Below, in pieces: positions 1 to 6,401 of a DNA stretch of 8,067 bases. The stretch is from positions 1 through 8,067 of the forward strand of contig JAIELO010000061.1 in NCBI GenBank assembly GCA_019752915.1. The letters run 5' to 3'. The stretch comes from Burkholderiaceae bacterium (GTDB taxonomy: Bacteria; Pseudomonadota; Gammaproteobacteria; Burkholderiales; Burkholderiaceae_D). Each line of letters begins with the position of its first letter. Within the stretch, counting starts at the first letter, position 1. Under the pieces are notes generated by a model. That model was not told the origin of the DNA, did not search any database, and saw only the letters and a program-made list of their open reading frames with translations. Both the position numbers and the translations under genes were made by a program.

Positions 1-1385
1 GTGGCGCCGCGCGCGTCATTGCTGTGGAAGCCATTGCCGAGATTCGCGTAGAACTCGCTGTGCCGCCACGGGCTGTAAATCAGGCTCAGGCTGGGGCTGA
101 GCAGTTGGTCGCTGACCTTTCCGCTATTGACGGCGCGGTCGCTGCGCACGTCGAAGCGGTAGTGGTCGAAGCGTGCCCCCGCGACACTGCGCAGGCTGTC
201 GCTCCAGCGCGTGCTGTTTTCCAGATACAGGGCAGCGCTGGACTCAACGATGTGATCCTGGCGCGTCACGGACAGGGTCTGGCGCGCCTGCGTGCGCAGC
301 AGGCTGTTGTGGATGTTGTCGTTCTGTAGCTGCACGCCGATGGTGGTGCTACTACTCAGCGTTGCGCCATGCTGATGCCAGCTGTGGCTGGCCTGCAGGC
401 CACTGCTGACGCGCCGATCCGGCTGTGCGAACTGGTCGCCATGCAGCGGGTCATCCATGAAATAGCTGAAGTTGGAATACAGGTCCAGCTGGTTGGCGAT
501 CAGGTAGGCGTGCAGGCGCGTGGCACTGTCGTCCGTGCTGCGGCGCCAGCCGGCGGACAGGCTGCTGCGCTGTGCAGCGCCGCCATCGGTGGCGTCGATA
601 CCATCGTAGCGTCCCAGCGTGCCAGCCTGCACGGCACGTCGCGGAATCTGGTCAGTCGCCTGCCAGTTGGCGCGGTAAGCCATCAGGCTCAGATGGTAGC
701 CATTATTGGCGTAGCCTTCGCTGTAGCGCAGCACGGCATTGACTTTCTGGTAGTCGTCCGGACGCGTATACGGGCCATCATTGTGCAGCAATTCCAGTGC
801 ATACAGCAGGCTGCCCTCCTTGCTGCCCCGCTCGATGGCCACGCTATTGGCCAGCAGCGTGCGCAGATAGCCATTCTGCCCGCCGCTGACGCTGGCCAGT
901 CCTTGCAGCAAGCGGCTGGCGTACAGCACCGAGGTACTGCCGGCCGAAGCGAAGTCGCCCTGCTCGGCCGAGTAGGGGCCCTTACGGTAATCGAGCCGCA
1001 CCGCCAGTTCGGGGATCAGGAAATTCAGATCGGTCCAGCCCTGACCGTGGGCATGGCTGCGCTGATTGACCGGCATGTCGTCGACCGTGGTGCGCAGATC
1101 GGTGCCGTGATCGAGGTTGAAGCCGCGCAGATAGAACTGGTTGGCTTTGCCTTCACCGCTGTGCTGGCTGACGATCAGACCGGGTGTCGCTTCCAGCATT
1201 TCGCCGGGGCGGTAGACGGTGCGGGCCGCCAGTTCCTGCTGGCCGATGCTGCCAGCGCTGGCGGCGTCGGCGACACCTAAGGGATTGCTGCGCGACCCGT
1301 CCACCAGCACCCGTTGCATCAGCAGGTCGTCGGCCTGCACGCTGCCAGCGGCACCTAGCGCACCGAGCAACAGGACTTGGCGCAC
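1..1385 (-). CDS. TonB-dependent outer-membrane receptor, N-terminal part (C-terminus beyond window)
   Basis: This is an outer-membrane importer driven by TonB-ExbBD; its substrate cannot be told from sequence. I translated the minus strand from 1385 to the window edge and found 461 codons without a stop. From the GTG start, residues 1-18 form a short signal peptide ending SVQA. A TonB-box-like stretch QRVLVDG follows (24-30), then a plug domain with GEMLEATPGL (61-70), LRGFNLDHGTD (86-96) and HAHGQGWTDLNFLIPEL (111-127). The rest has the alternating pattern of beta-barrel strands and includes GFHSNDAR (452-459), a motif of this receptor class. Family members are usually about 650-750 residues, so roughly a third is missing. 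The start is uncertain: no Shine-Dalgarno precedes the GTG, and an in-frame ATG at 1496 would add 37 residues with an Arg-rich stretch (ARRRAAP) before the hydrophobic core. It is the last visible gene of the M1/DUF6702 operon. Confidence 0.93.
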   Translation of the reverse strand, partial: MRQVLLLGALGAAGSVQADDLLMQRVLVDGSRSNPLGVADAASAGSIGQQELAARTVYRPGEMLEATPGLIVSQHSGEGKANQFYLRGFNLDHGTDLRTTVDDMPVNQRSHAHGQGWTDLNFLIPELAVRLDYRKGPYSAEQGDFASAGSTSVLYASRLLQGLASVSGGQNGYLRTLLANSVAIERGSKEGSLLYALELLHNDGPYTRPDDYQKVNAVLRYSEGYANNGYHLSLMAYRANWQATDQIPRRAVQAGTLGRYDGIDATDGGAAQRSSLSAGWRRSTDDSATRLHAYLIANQLDLYSNFSYFMDDPLHGDQFAQPDRRVSSGLQASHSWHQHGATLSSSTTIGVQLQNDNIHNSLLRTQARQTLSVTRQDHIVESSAALYLENSTRWSDSLRSVAGARFDHYRFDVRSDRAVNSGKVSDQLLSPSLSLIYSPWRHSEFYANLGNGFHSNDARGA

Positions 1386-1437
1386 CGCCGGTGCGGCGCG
1401 GCGGCGTGCTGTGCTGCTATCCGGCGTCGGGTGGGGG

Positions 1438-1926
1438 CTAGCGGAGTTCCAGCTCGGGGTGCTGCTGGTCGAAGATGAAAGTCTGGACGGGGCCATCGGA
1501 TTGCACATTGACGGTATTCTTTTGCGCCGGCTGGAAGTCGATCAGCACGGTGTTGTGGATGCGGGTTCCCGGGGCGAGCTGGCGACCTTCGAGTTCCTGA
1601 TAAATGGTGACGCTGTCGGCATCGGCCTTGATGCCCAGCCACTGCAGCGGCAGTCGGCGATCGCTGACATCGCTCAGATAGAACTGACCTTCCACGTAGC
1701 GCCGCAAGGGCGCTTCGCTGTCCGGATTGCCCAGATCGAGATGGTGGCCGTACAGATTGCCGAGCAGGGCGCCGAGATCGTGTGCCGTGTAGGTGTGCAC
1801 GATCTCGGTGTTGCCACTGCGCGGGTTAAAACGGATATCGGCCAGACCCATATGGAAATTATGGGCTGCGGCGCAGACCGATGCACACAGCATCGCTACG
1901 CCGCAAGCCAGTTGCCGCAACATCAT
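1438..1926 (-). CDS. Small secreted DUF6702-family protein
   Basis: This is a 162-residue exported protein of unknown function. It has a signal peptide (Arg4, hydrophobic core about 6-17, CAAA at 18-21), with likely cleavage before His22. The mature protein would begin HNFHMG, followed by a beta-rich domain with EIVHTYTAHDL (41-51), a paired His61-His62 and an N-x-V strand near 137-139. The opening His/Phe motif, the early acidic/Asp pattern and the length fit DUF6702 as I remember it; that assignment is from memory of the family. Both cysteines lie in the signal peptide, and neither has a proper lipobox, so I expect a soluble periplasmic or surface protein. The start ATG overlaps the stop of the upstream M1 peptidase (ATGA), with AGAGG 10 nt upstream. 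A second ATG follows immediately at 1923. The gene lies between a peptidase and a TonB receptor, which suggests a role accessory to one of them. Confidence 0.82.
   Translation of the reverse strand: MMLRQLACGVAMLCASVCAAAHNFHMGLADIRFNPRSGNTEIVHTYTAHDLGALLGNLYGHHLDLGNPDSEAPLRRYVEGQFYLSDVSDRRLPLQWLGIKADADSVTIYQELEGRQLAPGTRIHNTVLIDFQPAQKNTVNVQSDGPVQTFIFDQQHPELELR
1923..1926 (-). promoter_or_regulatory. ATGA stop/start overlap (translational coupling)
   Basis: The TGA stop of the M1 peptidase gene (1925-1923) overlaps the ATG of the DUF6702 gene (1926-1924) on the minus strand. Such 4-bp overlaps usually mean that ribosomes finishing the first gene reinitiate on the second, so the two products are probably made in fixed proportion. 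Confidence 0.8.
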
Positions 1927-4301
1927 TCGGCGGCTGCCTCTTTGTCGCTCTTGCCGGCTTTGTCATCCTTGCCCTTGAGCGGGGTTTTGAAGTCGCGCAT
2001 CAGATTGTTGCGGTCACGTTCGGTTTTGAACAGTTCCACACGCGACTGGGTGACTTTGCGCGGCCAGCTGTTGTTGCCGGTGTCGATGTCGGCGGTTTCC
2101 CAGAACGGATCCTGAGTCAGGCCCACCATCGGCTCGTCGGTGACGATCAGTTTGGTGATCTTCTTCGGCGAGTAGCGCCATACTTCGGCTGGAATGCGCT
2201 CGATGTATTTCTTGCCGCCCTTGAGTTCGATTTCCAGAATCAGTGGCATCACCAGCCCGCCCAGATTCGAGAAGTCCACCAGATACAGGTGTTTGCCCTG
2301 ATCCAGCAAAGCTTTTTCCCATGGCTCGAGCTTTTCGATGGCTTCGGCGTAGGTGTTGCGGTCTTTGTTGGTGACGGTGAACTCGTCATGCTCGTTGTAG
2401 AAGTCCTTCAGTTCCGGATGGCTGTCCAGACGTTTCGGCAGTTCCTTGTTGCGCTGCTCGGAAATGGAGATCGGCTGGGCTTCCTTCTGGGCCTTCTTCC
2501 AGGCTTTTTCCTTCTCCGGATCCTTGGTGTTCACACCGTATTCGCTGATGCCGTCGATGCTGATATCGACCGGATCGGTGGTGTAGAACCAGCCGCGCCA
2601 GAACCAGTCCAGATCGGTACCGGAGGCATCTTCCATGGTACGGAAGAAGTCGGCAGGGGTCGGACGCTTGAATTTCCAGCGCCGTGCATATTCCTTGAAG
2701 GCGTAGTCGAACAGCTCGCGACCGAGGATGGTTTCGCGCAGAATGTTCAGGCCGGTAGCCGGCTTGGCGTAAGCGTTATTACCGAATTGCAGCAGCGATT
2801 CCGAATTGGTCATGATCGGTACCTGATTCTGGCTGCGCATGTAATCGACGATATTGCGCGGCTCGCCCCGGCGCGACGGGTAGTTGTCTTCCCATGCCTG
2901 CTCGGCCAGATACTGGACGAAGGTGTTCAGGCCTTCATCCATCCAGGTCCACTGACGTTCATCCGAGTTGATAATCATCGGATAGTAGTTGTGGCCCACT
3001 TCGTGAATGATTACGCCGATCAGACCGTATTTGGTCTGCTGCGACCAGGTCAGTTCGCCGGTCTTTTTATCTTTGCTCGGGCGTGGACCGTTGAAGGAAA
3101 TCATCGGGTATTCCATGCCGCCCACCGGACCGTTGACGGAAATCGCCGTCGGGTAAGGGTAGTCGAAGCTGAACTTGTTGTACTGCTCGATGGTGTGGAT
3201 GATGGCCTGGGTGCTGTACTGACCCCACAGCGGATTGCCTTCCTTCGGATAGTAGGACATCGCCATCAGCTTGCTGCCATCTTTCTGGTAGCCTTGTGCA
3301 TCCCAGATGAATTTACGGCTGGAAGCCCAGGCAAAATCGCGTACATTGGCCGCTTTGAAGTGCCAGGTTTTCTGCGCCTTGCTGACCGACTTCTCGGCTT
3401 TTTCCGCTTCTTCCTGGGTGACGATCAGCACTGGCGCGCTGGCAGTTTTTGCCTTGTTCAGACGCTCGCGCTGGGCCGCGCTCAGCACCTCATTGGCATT
3501 TTGCAGTTCGCCGGTGGAGGCCACCACGTGGTCGGCCGGAACCGTCAGTTGCACATCGTAGTCGCCGAATTCCAGCGTGAATTCGCCGGAGCCGAGAAAC
3601 TGCTTGTGCTGCCAGCCCATCACATCGTAATAGGCGGCCATGCGCGGGAACCACTGGGCGATTTCGAACAGGTCGTTCTTGTCTTCGTCAAAATGCTCGA
3701 AGCCGGCGCGGCCACCGAGCACCTTCTGTTCGTTGATGTTATACGACCAGTCGATATTGAAGGCATAGCTCTGGCCCGGCTTGAGCGGGGTCGGCAGGTC
3801 GATGCGCATCATGGTGCGGTTGATGACGTAGCGCAGCGGCTGACCGCCAGCGCTGACGGCCTTGATGTTGAAACCGCCGTCAAATTCGCCGGCGGCGAGA
3901 ATGCCGCGCATGCCTTCGAATTTATAGCCTTCTTCCGGACTACGCGGCTTGGCCCACGCTTCGCGCGAAGGCTGGGTCAGCATTTTGCGCGTGTCGGAAT
4001 CTTTTTTATAGACGTTCTGGTCCAGTTGCACCCACAGATAGCTGAGCGTATCCGGTGAGTTGTTGTGGTAGCGAATCTGTTCGCTGCCACTGATGGCCCG
4101 TTTGCTTTCATCGAGCGTGGCGCGGATGGTGTAGTCGGCACGTTGCTGCCAGTAGGCGGTGCCCGGTGCGCCGGAAGCGGTGCGGTAAGTATTGGCGGTA
4201 GGGAGGACTTCGTCGAGCTGACGGAATTTGTCGTCGAACGGTTCGGCAGCGTTGGCGGATACCGTCAGGCACAGGGCTATAAAGCCAAAAGTCTTGCGCA
4301 T
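1923..4301 (-). CDS. Exported M1-family zinc metallopeptidase (gluzincin aminopeptidase type)
   Basis: This 792-residue zinc peptidase probably removes N-terminal residues from peptides in the periplasm or outside the cell. Residues 1-18 (MRKTF...SANA) are a signal peptide. An N-terminal beta domain is followed by the exopeptidase motif as GGMEY (394-398), where classical M1 enzymes have GAMEN. The zinc site is HEVGH (433-437) with the third ligand Glu456 in WMDEG, exactly the HExxH-x18-E spacing. Tyr511 (NAYAKP) is the likely transition-state tyrosine. A beta-rich C-terminal region follows, ending in a Lys/Asp-rich tail (about 772-792) that looks disordered. The start is supported by AAGGAA 9 nt upstream and by the signal peptide. 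No catalytic residue is missing. It is the first gene of the operon with the DUF6702 protein and the TonB receptor. The exact substrate is unknown, and the Tyr in place of Asn in the exopeptidase motif warns against assuming PepN-like specificity. Confidence 0.95.
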   Translation of the reverse strand: MRKTFGFIALCLTVSANAAEPFDDKFRQLDEVLPTANTYRTASGAPGTAYWQQRADYTIRATLDESKRAISGSEQIRYHNNSPDTLSYLWVQLDQNVYKKDSDTRKMLTQPSREAWAKPRSPEEGYKFEGMRGILAAGEFDGGFNIKAVSAGGQPLRYVINRTMMRIDLPTPLKPGQSYAFNIDWSYNINEQKVLGGRAGFEHFDEDKNDLFEIAQWFPRMAAYYDVMGWQHKQFLGSGEFTLEFGDYDVQLTVPADHVVASTGELQNANEVLSAAQRERLNKAKTASAPVLIVTQEEAEKAEKSVSKAQKTWHFKAANVRDFAWASSRKFIWDAQGYQKDGSKLMAMSYYPKEGNPLWGQYSTQAIIHTIEQYNKFSFDYPYPTAISVNGPVGGMEYPMISFNGPRPSKDKKTGELTWSQQTKYGLIGVIIHEVGHNYYPMIINSDERQWTWMDEGLNTFVQYLAEQAWEDNYPSRRGEPRNIVDYMRSQNQVPIMTNSESLLQFGNNAYAKPATGLNILRETILGRELFDYAFKEYARRWKFKRPTPADFFRTMEDASGTDLDWFWRGWFYTTDPVDISIDGISEYGVNTKDPEKEKAWKKAQKEAQPISISEQRNKELPKRLDSHPELKDFYNEHDEFTVTNKDRNTYAEAIEKLEPWEKALLDQGKHLYLVDFSNLGGLVMPLILEIELKGGKKYIERIPAEVWRYSPKKITKLIVTDEPMVGLTQDPFWETADIDTGNNSWPRKVTQSRVELFKTERDRNNLMRDFKTPLKGKDDKAGKSDKEAAAE

Positions 4302-4310
4302 AGTTTGCGT

Positions 4311-4316
4311 TTCCTT
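4311..4316 (-). promoter_or_regulatory. Shine-Dalgarno of the M1 peptidase gene
   Basis: On the minus strand the sequence reads AAGGAA, 9 nt before the ATG at 4301. It supports that start codon. Confidence 0.75.
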
Positions 4317-4341
4317 AATTAACCCAAAGAAAAAAAGCTAG

Positions 4342-4350
4342 TGTATAGCA
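4342..4350 (-). promoter_or_regulatory. Extended -10 promoter of the M1/DUF6702/TonB-receptor operon
   Basis: The minus strand reads TGCTATACA, an extended -10 element (TGn plus TATACA) about 40 nt upstream of the M1 start. The best -35-like hexamer is CTGACA at 4373-4368, but it is 20 bp away and so weakly placed. The extended -10 could compensate. Transcription would begin near 4335 and give a leader of about 35 nt with a T-rich run. The region around 4302-4395 is much more AT-rich than the flanking genes, as expected for a promoter. Confidence 0.5.
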
Positions 4351-4364
4351 ATCTTTCCAAGATT
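4350..4364. promoter_or_regulatory. Perfect inverted repeat AATCTT-N3-AAGATT, candidate operator
   Basis: AATCTT (4350-4355) and AAGATT (4359-4364) form a perfect 6-bp inverted repeat with a 3-nt centre. It lies just upstream of the -10 hexamer of the M1 operon, within the -35/-10 spacer, where a bound dimeric repressor would block RNA polymerase. It does not match the Fur or Zur consensus as I know them. Which regulator binds, if any, is unknown. Confidence 0.4.
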
Positions 4365-4399
4365 AACTGTCAGATACAATAAAATACAAACTAGACGCT

Positions 4400-4468
4400 G
4401 CGCGACTTCCGGCATGGTCGCCCCGCGCCAGCCGGGGAATCAATCTCCCCCGGCTGCCGCGCGACTTC
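4400..4468. repeat. 10-bp direct repeat GCGCGACTTC flanking a hairpin
   Basis: GCGCGACTTC occurs at 4400-4409 and again at 4459-4468, one copy on each side of the GC-rich hairpin at 4429-4456. The copies are 59 bp apart start to start. Their role is not evident. Confidence 0.6.
4429..4456 (-). terminator. GC-rich hairpin downstream of the phosphatase gene, possible terminator
   Basis: CAGCCGGGG (4429-4437) pairs with CCCCGGCTG (4448-4456) as a perfect 9-bp stem with a 10-nt loop. It starts 23 nt past the stop of the phosphatase gene and before the M1 operon promoter, the right place for a terminator on the minus strand. No T-run follows directly, so it is not a canonical intrinsic terminator. 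It may instead slow RNA polymerase or protect the mRNA 3' end. Confidence 0.4.
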
Positions 4469-4478
4469 GGCGCAGTGA

Positions 4479-6179
4479 TTACTGCAGTGATTCCGTCAGT
4501 ACGCGGCCTTCGGCGCCAGCAGGCGGGCGCACACGCAACAGGTGTGCTAGCGTCGGAGCAATGTCGACCACCTCGGCATACTGGCCGTAGGCACCCGGTT
4601 TGATCCAGCGCTTGCCCATGATCAGCAGCGGCACGTTGGTGTCATAGGCGTACGGCGAACCGTGCGAAGTACCGCTTACGCCCGTACCGAAGTACCAGTA
4701 TGGTTTGGTGACAATCATCAGATCCCCCGACGCTTCGCGGTTCCAGGCGCGGCGCATCAGCGTCGCCATGCGGGTGGTGTTGACCGCGCCACTTTCGAGC
4801 TGGGTGCGGGTGTAGGCCTCGACGATACCGTTCTGGGCCAGCAGGAAGCGGGCGGCAGCCGTTTCGACTTCCTCGCGTTTCAGGCCGCTTTTTTCAATTT
4901 GCTGGTAATCGAGGTGGATGTTCGGTAGCGACCATGCGCCCAGCAGTTTGGCGCCGCCGAATTTGCTGCGCAGATGCTGGTCGAGGGATGCCATCAGCTT
5001 GCTGCCATCGATGCGCTGCGCATCGATATGCTGGGTGCGCGAGAATTCCGGGGTGTTCGGGAAACCGTGGTCGGCGGTCAGTACCACCAGCACATTGTCC
5101 ATGCCGACCCGCTTGTCGAGGTAGCTGAAGAACTCGGCTAGCATGCGGTCGACCCGTTGCAGGTGGTCATGCGACAGCTTGCTTTCGGGGCCGAACGCGT
5201 GGTTGACGTAGTCGTGGGCCGACAGACTGACACCCAGCAGATCCGGCACACCGGCCGGGTTGCGACCGAGGTTTTCGCCTTCGATGGCGGCGCGCGCGAA
5301 GTCCAGCGTCAGCTGGTCGAGATAGGGGCCGGTCTTCAGCAGGTTGTAGTACTCGGCGTCGATGTTGCCGCTTTCGCTGTAGTAGCTGAAGGGCAGGCGG
5401 TTGTGGCTGCCGGCCTTGACCTGATTCAGCTCTTCGCTGGCATCACCGGCGTAGGCCGCTGGCGGCAGCAAGGGGGCCCAGCTTTTGCCGTAGTAGCGGT
5501 CCTGTGGCTTGCCGGCCTGATATTGCTGCACCCAGGCCGGATGCTGCTGCATATAGTAGCTGCTGCTGGCGAAGTTGCCGGTCTTGTCCATATACATATA
5601 GGCGGTGCCGGTTTTGCCAGCGAGCAGAATCGCGCCACGGTCTTTGCCGGACACGGCCAGCACCTTGCTCTGGCCGCCGGTGGCGTAACGTAACTGGTCG
5701 CCCAGCGTATCGACCTTCAGGCGGGTCGGTGCGGTACCGTCGCTCGGTTTGGTTTCTTCGTTGAGGTAATGGTAGTTGGTGTCTTCGGTGCAGTAGACCG
5801 ACTTGCCGGTTTGCGGGTCGATCCAGTTATTGCCGATGATGCCGTGCACATAAGGATAGGCACCGGTCAGCACGGCGCTGTGGCCGATCGCGGTGACGGT
5901 GATGCCATGCGCTTGATGGGCATTATTGAAGGAAGCACCCTGATCGAGCATGCGGCGCAGGCCGCCCTGACCGAACTGCGCACGGTAGCGCAGCACCTGC
6001 TCATTCGGCAAGCCGTCGACGACCAGCACCACGACCAGTTTCGGCTGGGCAGGTGTGCTGCCGGCGGCAGGGGAGGCCGAGGCGACAGGGTTGGCAGGGT
6101 TGGCATAAACGGTGGCGATGGGCTGCGTCAGCAGGGCGCTGGCAACGAGGAGGGCGGGCAGGGACAGTTTCTTGATCAT
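4479..6179 (-). CDS. Exported PafA-like alkaline phosphatase (PF01663-type, two-zinc phosphomonoesterase)
   Basis: This 566-residue enzyme of the alkaline phosphatase superfamily probably releases phosphate from monoesters outside the cytoplasm. Residues 1-26 (MIKKL...VYA) are a signal peptide, followed by an Ala/Pro-rich linker to about residue 46. Metal-site residues are Asp55 (VVDGL), Asp323 and His327 (AHDYVNHAFG), Asp370-His371 (TADHG) and His506 (GTSHGSP). The nucleophile is Thr96 (TVTAIGH), with Asn117 (GIIGNNW) and the Lys179/Arg181 pair (GKDRGA). Spacings Asp55-Thr96, Thr96-Asn117, Thr96-Lys179 and Asp323-Asp370 equal those I recall for Elizabethkingia PafA (Asp38, Thr79, Asn100, Lys162/Arg164, Asp305, Asp352), which points to monoesterase rather than diesterase activity. 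I chose the ATG at 6179 because the signal peptide begins there. A GTG at 6227 would add 16 unlikely residues. Neither start has a clear Shine-Dalgarno. A Pho-box-like site lies 77 bp upstream, and the gene is divergent from the S53 peptidase. Confidence 0.93.
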   Translation of the reverse strand: MIKKLSLPALLVASALLTQPIATVYANPANPVASASPAAGSTPAQPKLVVVLVVDGLPNEQVLRYRAQFGQGGLRRMLDQGASFNNAHQAHGITVTAIGHSAVLTGAYPYVHGIIGNNWIDPQTGKSVYCTEDTNYHYLNEETKPSDGTAPTRLKVDTLGDQLRYATGGQSKVLAVSGKDRGAILLAGKTGTAYMYMDKTGNFASSSYYMQQHPAWVQQYQAGKPQDRYYGKSWAPLLPPAAYAGDASEELNQVKAGSHNRLPFSYYSESGNIDAEYYNLLKTGPYLDQLTLDFARAAIEGENLGRNPAGVPDLLGVSLSAHDYVNHAFGPESKLSHDHLQRVDRMLAEFFSYLDKRVGMDNVLVVLTADHGFPNTPEFSRTQHIDAQRIDGSKLMASLDQHLRSKFGGAKLLGAWSLPNIHLDYQQIEKSGLKREEVETAAARFLLAQNGIVEAYTRTQLESGAVNTTRMATLMRRAWNREASGDLMIVTKPYWYFGTGVSGTSHGSPYAYDTNVPLLIMGKRWIKPGAYGQYAEVVDIAPTLAHLLRVRPPAGAEGRVLTESLQ

Positions 6180-6239
6180 GGGGTATCGATTCAGGTTGTA
6201 AAGTTGCTGCGGCGTATAGCGTACCACGTTGCCGTGCTG

Positions 6240-6245
6240 ATGTTA
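6240..6245 (-). promoter_or_regulatory. -10-like hexamer TAACAT of the phosphatase promoter
   Basis: The minus strand reads TAACAT, matching four of six -10 consensus bases including the A at position 2 and the final T. It lies 10 bp beyond the Pho-box-like site, the spacing typical of PhoB-activated promoters, where the Pho box replaces the -35. Transcription would begin near 6233, giving a leader of about 54 nt before the ATG at 6179. Confidence 0.45.
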
Positions 6246-6255
6246 GCGTCGGCGT

Positions 6256-6273
6256 ATGACGGCAGCGTGACAG
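6256..6273 (-). promoter_or_regulatory. Pho-box-like PhoB binding site upstream of the phosphatase gene
   Basis: On the minus strand the site reads CTGTCAC-GCTG-CCGTCAT, two 7-mers separated by 4 bp. The Pho-box repeat is CTGTCAT, so each copy matches 6 of 7 bases with the canonical 11-bp period. The spacer is GC-richer than usual. The orientation and the 10-bp distance to a -10-like hexamer fit a PhoB-activated promoter, and the downstream gene encodes a phosphatase. This predicts induction by phosphate starvation. Confidence 0.6.
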
Positions 6274-6390
6274 CCGCGTAGTCAGTAGCGCGGCCTGCGC
6301 GCATCAGCGCGCGCTATTGCTGGCACTTCTGTGCTGTCTCAATCGGTAGCAAGGACTGCGCAGTATCGTTTCGGGGAGTCGCACTATCTC

Positions 6391-6396
6391 AGGAGA
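6391..6396 (+). promoter_or_regulatory. Shine-Dalgarno of the S53 peptidase gene
   Basis: AGGAGA lies 5 nt before the ATG at 6402. It is close to an ideal ribosome binding site and fixes the start of the S53 gene, which matters because no signal peptide follows. Confidence 0.85.
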
Positions 6397-6401
6397 AGCC
6401 C

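Larger units (their letters stand above)
6180..6401. other. Divergent intergenic region between phosphatase and S53 peptidase
   Basis: This 222-bp region must hold the promoters of two divergent genes. It contains the Pho-box-like site and -10 for the phosphatase (6240-6273) and the Shine-Dalgarno of the S53 gene (6391-6396). It also has a GC-rich inverted repeat, TAGCGCG (6286-6292) with CGCGCTA (6310-6316), enclosing GCGCGC-ATCA-GCGCGC (6297-6312). I found no convincing -35/-10 pair for the S53 gene and no open frame that looks like a real small gene. Confidence 0.6.

Noticed and set aside
369..1280. Plus-strand open frame of 303 codons antisense to the TonB receptor
   Set aside because: Mirror-register shadow of the receptor gene, whose minus-strand frame is open throughout and carries conserved plug and barrel motifs.
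1219..2115. Plus-strand open frame of 298 codons across the DUF6702 gene
   Set aside because: Mirror register of the DUF6702 codons, running into the flanking genes. No recognisable domain or start signal.
1881..4058. Plus-strand open frame of 725 codons antisense to the M1 peptidase gene
   Set aside because: Its codons are in exact mirror register with the M1 codons. Such a frame stays open whenever the sense gene avoids TTA, CTA and TCA codons, as GC-rich genes do. The M1 strand has the complete set of catalytic motifs, while the antisense product shows none and no ribosome binding site.
4367..4384. CTGTCAG upstream of the M1 operon as a second Pho box
   Set aside because: Only one 7-mer resembles the consensus, the second half-site does not match, and the orientation points away from the operon.
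6180..6227. GTG at 6227 as the phosphatase start
   Set aside because: It would put 16 polar residues before a complete signal peptide and lacks a Shine-Dalgarno. The ATG at 6179 begins directly with a signal peptide.
5157..6281. Plus-strand open frames (5157-5693 and 5769-6281) antisense to the phosphatase
   Set aside because: Mirror-register shadows. The phosphatase on the minus strand has all its active-site residues at the right spacing.
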